Positions 56,101 through 64,000 of a stretch of 64,000 nt of DNA are shown piece after piece. Every line of letters begins with the position of its first letter. Positions within the stretch are counted from its first letter, which is position 1. The position numbers and the translations under genes are program-made. The notes beneath the pieces were generated by a model. The model worked only from the letters and a program-made list of their open reading frames with translations, ran no database searches and had not been told where the DNA came from. Origin of the DNA: Dama dama. Lineage: Eukaryota; Chordata; Mammalia; Artiodactyla; Cervidae. The DNA is taken from contig NW_026870889.1 of the NCBI RefSeq assembly GCF_033118175.1, positions 2,108,001-2,172,000 of the forward strand, written 5' to 3'.

Positions 56101-59100
56101 CCATGGGCAGGGGCCCTGCTGGGTCCTGACCCTGGCCTGTGGGGCCTCTGAGCACAACCGGCCCTCTCCCACTGGAAGACCTCCCCGGCTGCCTCCAAAG
56201 GCCGGTTTGCAAGCGATCCCGCCCACTGTTTCCATCAGGCGTGCACAATGCTCCCAAGCCCGGGAGAAAAGCGCTTCAGGGTGGTGCTCTCTCTGGGCCC
56301 TTGACCCTGAGCCTGGGGGCAAGGCAGGGTGTCCACACTCCCAGGCCAAGGCAGAACCACATGCACACGTCTGATCTGCGCCCTGCACCGGCAGAGAGCT
56401 CGGGGGAGCCAGAGTCTGTCAGGCAGCTGCTGGGCTGGCCGCCTGTGTGGGAAGGGGCAGAGCCGACCTAGGGGCAAGTTGGGCCTCTTGCTCTCCCTGC
56501 TGCCCTGAGGCTGCTGGGCCAAAGAGGTCTTGGCCATCCAGCCCCTTGCTGGTCCCTTCCCTCTGACGAGGCCCTCTGAGCTCCAGCACCTTGCAGTGTG
56601 GAGACAGCCCCTGCCAGCAACCTCCTCTCCAAGGAGGCCTAAACTGAGGCCTAGGCACAGGGGAAAGGCACCAGCGGGGATGAGCCTGGGGAGGCGCCCG
56701 GGCATGTATGGACCCAGTCCCCGCAGCCTGCCCCTTGGTGGGGCAGTACCCCCGGAGGCGAGGAAGGTCTGGGCAAGGCTGGCCAGGGGCAGGGGACCTG
56801 CTGGGTCCTGCCCCTGGCCTGTGGGGCCTCTGAGCACAACCGGCCCTCTCCCACTGGAAGACCTCCCCGGCTGCCTCCAAAGTCCTGTTTGCAAACACTC
56901 CCGCCCGCTGTTCACGTCAGGCTCGCACAATGCTCCCAAGCCCGGGAGAAAAGCACTTCGGAGTGGTGCTCTCTCCGGGCTCTTGCCCCTGAGCCTGGGG
57001 GCAAGGCAGGGGGAACACACTCCCAGGCCAATGCAGAAACACATGCCCACGTCTGTTCCTGTCCCCTGCACCGGCAGAGAGCTTGGGGGAGCCAGAGTCT
57101 GTCAGGCAGGTGCTGGGTTGGCCGCCTGTGTGGGAAGGGGCAGAGCCGACCTAGGGGCAAGTTGGGCCTCTTGCTCTCCCTGCTGCCCTGAGGCTGCTGG
57201 GCCAAAGACGTCTTGGGCATCCAGCCCCTCGCTGGTCCCTTCACTCTGACGAGGCCCTCTGAGCTCCAGCACCTTGCAGTGTGGAGACAGCCCCTGCCAG
57301 CAACCTCCTCTCCAAGGAGGCCTCAACCGAGGCCTAGGCCAAGGGGAAAGGCACCAGCGGGGATGAGCCAGGGGAGGCGCCCGAGCATGTCTGGACCCAG
57401 TTCCCGCAGCCTGCCCCTTGGTGGGGCAGTACCCCCGGAGGCCAGGAAGGTCTGAGTAAGGCTGGCCAGGGGCAGGGGCCCTGCTGGGTCCTGCCCCTGG
57501 CCTGTGGAGCCTCTGAGCACAACCGGCCCTCTCCCACTGAAAGACCTCCCCGGCTGCCTCCAAATGCCGGTTTGCAAGCGCTACCGCCCACTGTTCCCAG
57601 CAGGCGTGCACAATGCTCCTAAGCCCGGGAGAAAAGCGCTTCAGGGTGGTGCTCTCTCTGGGCCCTTGCCCCTGAGCCTGGGGGCAAGGCAGGGTGTCCA
57701 CACTCCCAGGCCAAGGCAGAACCACATGCACACGTCTGATCTGCCCCCTGCACCGGCAGAGAGCTCGGGGGAGCCAGAGTCTGTCAGGCAGCTGCTGGGC
57801 TGGCCGCCTGTGTGGGAAGTGGCAGAGCCGACCTAGGGGCAAGTTGGGCCTCTTGCCCTCCCTGCTGCCCTGAGGCTGCTGGGCCAAAGAGGTCTTGGGC
57901 ATCCAACCCCTTGCTGGTCCCTTCCCTCTGACGAGGCCCTCTGAGCTCCAGCACCTTGCAGTGTGGAGACAGCCCCTGCCAGCAACCTCCTCTCCAAGGA
58001 GGCCTAAACCGAGGCCTAGGCACAGGGGAAAGGCACCAGCGGGGATGAGCCTGGGGAGGCGCCCGGGCATGTATGGAACCAGTCCCCGCAGCCTGCCCCT
58101 TGGTGGGGCAGTACCCCCGGAGGCGAGGAAGGTCTGGGCAAGGCTGGCCAGGGGCAGGGGACCTGCTGGGTCCTGCCCCTGGCCTGTGGGGCCTCTGAGC
58201 ACAACCGGCCCTCTCCCACTGGAAGACTTCCCCGGCTGCCTCCAAAGGCCGGTTTGCCAACACTCCCGCCCGCTGTTCCAACCAAGGGCGCACAATGCTC
58301 CCAAGCCCGGGAGAAAATCGCCTTGGGGTGGTGCTCTCTCCGGGCCCTTTCCCCTGAGCCTGGGGGCCAGGCAGGGGGTCCACACTCCCAGGCCAAGGCA
58401 GAACCACATGCACACGTCTGTTCCTGCCCCATGCACCGGCAGAGAGCTCGGGGGAGCCAGAGTCTGTCAGGCAGCTGCTGGGCTGGCCGCCTGTTTGGGA
58501 AGGGGCAGAGCCGACCTAGGGGCAAGTTGGGCCTCTTGCTCTCCCTGCTGCGCTGAGGCTGCTGGGCCAAAGAGATCTTAGGGCATCCAGCCCCTTGCTT
58601 GTCCCTTCCCTCTGACGAGGCCCTCTGAGCTCCAGCACCTTGCAGTGTGGAGACAGCCCCTGCCAGCAACCTCCTCTCCAAGGAGGCCTCAACCGAGGCC
58701 TAGGACCAGGGGAAAGGCACCAGCGGGGATGAGCCTGGGGAGGCGCCCGGGCATGTCTGGACCCAGTCTCCGCAGCCTGCCCCGTGGTGGGGCAGTACCC
58801 CCGGAGGCCAGGAAGGTCTGGGCAAGGCTGGCCACGGGCAGGGGCCCTGCTGGGTCCTGCCCCTGGCCTATGGGGCCTCTGAGCACAACCGGCCCTCTCC
58901 CACTGGAAGACTTCCCCGGCTGCCTCCAAAGGCCGGTTTGCCAACACTCCCGCCCGCTGTTCCCGCCAGGCGCGCACAATTCTCCCAAGCCCGGGAGAAA
59001 AGCGCTTCGGGGTGGTGCTCTCTCCGGGCCCTTGCCCCGAGCGTGGGGGCGAGGCAGTGGGTCCACACTCCCAGACCAACGCAGAACCACATGCACACGT

Positions 59101-60266
59101 GTGTTCCTGACCCCTGCACCGGCAGAGAGCTCGGGGAGCCAGAGTCTGTCAGGCAGCTGCTGGGCTGGCCGCCTGTGTGGGAAGGGGCAGAGCCGACCTA
59201 GGGGCAAGTTGGGCCTCTTCCTCTCCCTGCTGCCCTGAGGCTGCTGGGCCAAAGAGGTCTTGGGCATCCAGCCCCTTGCTGGTCCCTTCCGTCTGACGAG
59301 GCCCTCTGAGCTCCAGCACCTTGCAGTGTGGAGACAGCCCCTGCCAGCAACCTCTTCTCCAAGGAGGCCTCAACCGAGGCCTAGGCCCAGGGGAAAGGCA
59401 CCAGCGGGGATGAGCCTGGGGAGGCGCCGGGCCATGTCTGGACCCAGTCCCCGCAGCCTGCCCCTTGGTGGGGCAGTACCCCCGGAGGCCAGGAGGGTCT
59501 GGGCAAGGCTGCCAGGGGCAGGGACACTGCTGGGTCCTGCCCCTGGCCTGTGGGGCGTCTGAGCACAACCGGCACTCTCCCGCTGGAAGACCTCCCCGGC
59601 TGCCTCCAAAGGCCGGTTTGCAAGCACTCCCGCCCGCTGTTCCCGCCAGGCACGCACAATGCTCCCAAGCCCGGGAGAAAAGCGCTTCGGGGTGGTGCTC
59701 TCTCCGGGCCCTTGCCCCTGAGCCTGGGGGACAGGCAGGGGGAACACACTCCCAGGCCAAGGCAGAACGACATGCACACGTCTGTTCCTGCCCCCTACAC
59801 CGGCAGAGAGTTCGGGGGAGCCAGAGACTGCCAGGCTGCTGCTGGGCTGGCTGCCTGTGTGGGACGGGGTAGAGCCGACCTAGGGGCAAGTTGGGCCTCT
59901 TGCTCTCCCTGCTGCCCTGAGGCTGCTGGGTCAGAGAGGTCTTGGGCATCCAGCCCTTTGCTGGTCCTTTCCCTCTGACGAGGCCCTCTGAGCTCCAGCA
60001 CCTTGCAGTGTGCAGACAGCCCCTGCCGGCAACCTCCTCTCCAAGGAGGCCTCAACCGAGGCCTAGGCCCAGGGGAAAGGCACCAGCGGGGATGAGCCTG
60101 GGGAGGCGCCCGGGCATGTCTGGACCCAGGCCCCGCAGCCTGCCCCTTGGTGGGGTAGTACCCCCGGAGGCCAGGAAGGTCTGGGCAAGGCTGCCAGAGG
60201 CAGGGACACTGCTGGGTCCTGCCCCTGGCCTGTGGGGCCTCTGAGAACAACTGGCACTCTCCCGCT
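50165..60266. repeat. L-monomer run F (right arm of compound 7, 14 monomers, left arm of compound 8)
   Basis: Complete monomers start at 50393, 51076, 51758, 52438, 53121, 53804, 54487, 55168, 55848, 56530, 57213, 57895, 58578 and 59260; the arm of compound monomer 8 starts at 59942. A five-monomer period (3,410-3,411 bp) is visible: about 50,640-52,785 recurs at about 54,050-56,195. Monomers 53121, 56530 and 57895 share the ggcctaaac variant. Monomer 58578 has an extra base in its anchor (cttagggcat). No gene is seen. Confidence 0.94.
50640..56195. repeat. 3,410-bp five-monomer higher-order repeat
   Basis: About 50,640-52,785 and 54,050-56,195 are collinear at offsets of 3,410-3,411 bp. They share gctgtaaccccggaggcagg, a gaagtacccccggaagcc block, gcaagtctgtccatggg and cactctcccaggccaagggag. 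The second copy then switches to a different monomer type near 56,195, probably a crossover point. Confidence 0.78.
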
Positions 60267-63200
60267 GGAAGACCTCCCCGGCTGCCTCCAAAGGCTGGTT
60301 TGCAAGCACTCAATCCCGCTGTTCACGCCAGCTGCGCACAATGCTCCCAAGCCCGGGAGAAAAGCATTTTGGGGTGGTGCTCACTCCGGGCTTTGGAAGA
60401 CCTCCCCGGCTGCCTCCAAGGCCGGTTTGCAAGCACTTCTGCCTGCTGTTCCCGCCACCCGCGCACAATGCTCCCAAGCCCGGGAGAAAAGCGTTTCGGG
60501 GTGGTGTTCTCTCTGGGCCCAAGAAAGACCTCCCGGGCTGCCCCCAAATGCCGGTTTGCAAGCACTCCCACTCGCTGTTCCCGCCATCCGTGCAAATGCT
60601 CCAAGCCCAGGAGAAAAGCCCTTCAGGGTGGTGCTCTCTCCCGGCCCTTGGAAGACCTCCCCGGCTGCCTCCAAAGGCTGGATTTCAAGTACTCCCTCCC
60701 GCTGTCCCGCCAGCCGCACACAATGCTCCCAATCACGGGAGAAAAGCGCTTCGGGGTGGTGCTCTCTATGGGCCCTTGGAAGACCTCCCCGTTTGTCTCC
60801 AAAGGCCGGTTTGCAAGCACTCATGCCCGCTGTTCCCGCCAGCCGCGCACAATGCTCCCAAGCCTAGGAGAAAAGCGCTTCGGGGTGGTGCTCTCTCCCG
60901 GCCCTTGGAAGACCTCCCCGGCTGCCTCCAAAGGCCGGTTTGCAAGCACTCAATCCCGCTGTTCCCGCCAGCCGCGCACAATGCTCCCAAGCCCGGGAGA
61001 AAAGCGCTTCGGGGTGGTGCTCTCTCCCGGCCCTTGGAAGACCTCCCCGGCTGCCTCCAAAGGCTGGTTTTCAAGAACTCCCTCCCGCTGACCCGCCAGC
61101 CGCACACAATGCTCCCAAGCCCGGGAGAAAAGCATTTTGAGGTGGTCTCTCTCCGGGCCCTTGGAAGACTCCCCGGCTGCCTCTAAAGGCCGGTTTGCAA
61201 GCACTCATGTCCTCTGTTCCCGACAGCCGCGAACAATGCTCCCAATTCCGTGAGAAAAGTGCTTCGGGATGGTGCTCTCTCCGGGCCGTTGGAAGACCTC
61301 CCAAGCTGCCTCCAAAGGCCGGTTTGCAAGCACTCCCGCCCGCTGTTCCCGCCAGCCTCGCACAATGCTCCCAAGACCGGGAGAAAAGCGCTTCGGGGTG
61401 GTGTTCTCTCCGTGCCAATGGAGGACCTCCCTGGCTGCCCCCAAAGGCCGGTTTGCAAGCACTCCCACTCGCTGTTCCCGCCAGCCACGCACAATCCTCC
61501 AAAACCCCGGAGAAAAGCGCTTCGGGGTGGTGTTCTCTCAGTGCCCATGGAAGACCTCCCGGGGTGCCCCCAAAGGCCGGTTTGCAAGGACTCCCACTCG
61601 CTGTTCCCGCCATCCGCGCACAATGCTCCCAAGCCCGGGAGAAAAGCATTTTGGGGTGGTGCTCACACCGGGCCCTGGAAGACCTCCCCGGCTGCCTCCA
61701 AAGGACGGTTTTCAAGCACTCCTGCCTGCTGTTCCCGCCACCCGCGCACAATGCTCCCAAGCCCGGGAGAAAAGCGCTTCGGGGTGGTGCTCTCTACAGG
61801 CCCTTGGAAGACCTCCCCGGCTGCCTCCAAAGGCCGGTTTGCAAGGACTCCTTCCTGCTGTTCCCGCCATCCGCGCACAATGCTCCCAAGCCCGGGAGAA
61901 AAGCATTTTGGGGTGGTGCTCACACCGGGCCCTGGAAGACCTCCCCGGCTGCCTCCAAAGGACGGTTTTCAAGCACTCCTGCCTGCTGTTCCCGCCACCC
62001 GCGCAGAATGCTCCCAAGCCCGGGAGAAAAGCGCGTCGGGGTGGTGCTCTCTACAGGCGCTTGGAAGACCTCCCCGGCTGCCTCCAAAGGCCGGTTTGCA
62101 AGGACTCCTTCCTGCTGTTCCCGCCAGCCACGCACAATGCTCCCAAGCCCGGGAGAAAAGCATTTTGGGGTGGTGCTCACTCCGGGCCCTTGGAAGACCT
62201 CCTCGGCTGCCTCCAAAGGCCAGTTTGCAAGCAGTCCTGCCTGCTGTTCCCGCCAGCCGCGCACAATGCTCCCAAGCCCGGGAGAAAAGCGCTTCGGGGT
62301 GGTGCTCTCTCCGGGCACTTTCAAGACCTCCCCGGCTGCCTCCAAAGGCCGGTTTGTAAGTACTCATGCCCGCTGCTTCCGCCAGCCACGCACAATGCTC
62401 CCAAGCCCGGGAGAAAAGCATTTTGGGGTGGTGCTCTCTCCGGGCCCTTGGAAGACCTCCCGGGCTGCCTCCAAAGGCCGGTTTGCAAGCATTCATGTCC
62501 GTTGTTCCCGACAGCCGCGCACAATGCTCCCAAGCCCGAGAGAAAAGCATTTTGGGGTGGTGCTCTCTCCGGGCCCTTGGAAGACCTCCCGGGCTGCCTG
62601 CAAAGGCCGGTTTGCAAGCATTCATGTCCGTTGTTCCCGACAGCCGCGCACAATGCTCCCAAGCCCGGGAGAAAAGCGCTTCGGGGTGGTGTTCTCTCAG
62701 GGACCATGGAGGACCTCCCCGGCTGCCCCCAAAGGCCGGTTTGCAAGCATTCCCACTCGCTGTTCCCGCCAGGCACACACAATGTTCCAAAACCCCGGAG
62801 AAAAGCGCTTCGGGGTGGTGCTCTCTCCGCGCCCTTGGAAGACTTCTCTGGCTGCCGCCAAAGGCCGGTTTGCAAGAATTCCCTCCCGCTGTCCCACCAG
62901 CCGCACACAATGCTCCAAAACCCGAGAGAAAAGCGCTTCGAGGTGGTGCTCTCTCCGGGCCCTTGGAAGACCTCCCCGGCTGCCTCCAAAGGCAGGTTTG
63001 CAAGCACTCCTGCCTGCTGTTCCCGCCACGCGCGCACAATGCTCCCAAGCCCGGAAGAAAAGCATTTTGGGGTAGTGCTCTCTCCGGGCCCTTGGAAGAC
63101 CTCCCGGGCTGCCTCCAAAGGCCGGTTTGCAAGCACTCATGTCCGCTGTTCCCGACAGCCGCGCACAATGCTCCCAAGACCGGGAGAAAAGCATTTTGGG

Positions 63201-63350
63201 GTGCTGATCAGTCCGGGCCCTTGGAAGACGTCCCCGGCTGCCTCCAAAGGCCGGTTTGCAAGCACTCATGTCCGCTGTTCCCACCAAGCGCGCACAATGC
63301 TCCCATCCCGGGAGAAAAGCGCTTCGGGGTGGTGCTCTCTCCGGGCCCTT
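60267..63350. repeat. S array 8: about 24 tandem 129-bp units
   Basis: The interval is 3,084 bp, 23.9 units, inside compound L monomer 59942-63578. The left part matches array 5 at -23,611 bp, and the right part, including the closing L monomer, matches array 7 at -13,186 bp. Relative to array 7 it contains four additional units at about 60,800-61,320. Frames open across it (for example 61269-63428 on the plus strand, 719 codons) are periodicity artefacts. Confidence 0.94.
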
Positions 63351-64000
63351 GCCCCTGAGACTGGGGGCCAGGCAGGGGGTCCACACTCCCAGGCCAAGGC
63401 AGAACCACATGCACACGTCTGTTCCTGACCCCTGCACCGGCAGAGAGCTCGGGGGAGCCAGAGTCTGTCAGGCAGCTGCTGGGTTGGCCGCCTGTGTGGG
63501 AAGGGGCAGAGCCGCCCTAGGGGCAAGTTGGGCCTCTTGCTCTCCCTGCTGCCCTGAGGCTGCTGGGCCAAAGACGTCTTGGGCATCCAGCCCCTTACTG
63601 GTCCCTTCACTCTGACGAGGCCCTCTGAGCTCCAGCACCTTGCAGTGTGGAGACAGCCCCTGCCAGCAACCTCCTCTCTAAGGAGGCCTCAACCGAGGCC
63701 TAGGCCCAGGGGAAAGGCACCAGCGGGGATGAGCCAGGGGAGGCGCCCGAGCATGTCTGGACCCAGTCCCCGCAGCCTGCCCCTTGGTGGGGCAGTACCC
63801 CCGGAGGCCAGGAAGGTCTGGGCAAGGCTGGCCAGGGGCAGGGGCCCTGCTGCGTCCTGCCCCTGACCTGTGGGGCCTCTGAGCACAACCGGCCCTCTCC
63901 CACTGGAAGACCTCCCCGGCTGCCTCCAAAGGCCGGTTTGCAAGCGCTCCCGCCCACTGTTCCCAGCAGGCGTGCACAATGCTCCCAAGCCCGGGAGAAA
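63351..64000. repeat. Right arm of compound monomer 8 and partial L monomer at window end
   Basis: The right arm of compound 8 is followed by an L monomer that starts at 63579 and is truncated by the window edge. It matches 50165-50814 at an offset of 13,186 bp, carrying the same gaggcgcccgagcatg and gctgcgtcctgcccctgacc variants. No gene is seen. Confidence 0.93.

Larger units (their letters stand above)
1..64000. repeat. Two-tier GC-rich satellite array (683-bp L unit with internal 129-bp S expansions)
   Basis: Every part of the window belongs to one satellite family. Anchor positions of the L unit are spaced 680-683 bp apart except in eight places, where the spacing is 683 plus close to a whole multiple of 129 bp. 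This arithmetic leaves no room for an inserted gene or mobile element larger than a few bases. The sequence is cut at both ends inside an L monomer, so the array continues on both sides. Known biology: large GC-rich tandem arrays with higher-order structure are typical of vertebrate centromeric, pericentromeric or subtelomeric heterochromatin. Species and chromosome location cannot be read from the sequence alone. Confidence 0.96.

Noticed and set aside
58570..58590. ttaggg telomere-like hexamer
   Set aside because: It is a single occurrence created by a one-base insertion in the L anchor, with no tandem telomeric repeats.

Overview
The window is satellite DNA from end to end. I find no protein-coding gene, RNA gene, transposable element, CRISPR array or bacterial operon. 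It is GC-rich (86 of 129 bases in the short-unit consensus) and tandemly repetitive. Its nested repeat structure is typical of a mammalian or other vertebrate heterochromatic (pericentromeric or subtelomeric) satellite. I cannot name the species. A GC-rich unit of about 0.7 kb fits the general description of bovid satellite II (the 1.723 g/cm3 class), but I could not align to it and offer this only as a candidate.

Two units make up everything. The long unit (L) is 682-683 bp. Phased on the anchor ttgggcatccag, there are 58 simple L monomers, 8 expanded (compound) L monomers and a partial monomer at each end. The short unit (S) is 129 bp. It is not foreign sequence: it is the internal L segment running from ggaagacc to gggccctt. 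In eight L monomers this segment has been amplified in place into tandem arrays of about 16, 11, 20, 26, 23, 11, 20 and 24 copies (about 151 in all). An expanded monomer therefore measures 683 + n x 129 bp.

Layout: L run 1-7999; S array 8000-10055; L spacer 10056-10607; S array 10608-12025; L spacer 12026-12577; S array 12578-15152; L run 15153-25938; S array 25939-29280; L run 29281-36655; S array 36656-39610; L run 39611-42894; S array 42895-44310; L run 44311-47593; S array 47594-50164; L run 50165-60266; S array 60267-63350; partial L 63351-64000.

On top of this are higher-order duplications recognisable from constant offsets between diagnostic variants (1,364, 1,970, 3,410, 4,700, 13,186, 16,577, 23,611 and 24,458 bp). 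They indicate repeated unequal exchange or segmental amplification. Four L monomers carry a 17-bp site that matches all nine essential positions of the mammalian CENP-B box, and it lies just inside the left edge of the segment that expands. Nearly every other L and S copy has a version one base away. The very long open frames (up to 983 codons) are a by-product of a GC-rich, stop-poor 129-bp (43-codon) period and are not evidence of protein coding.
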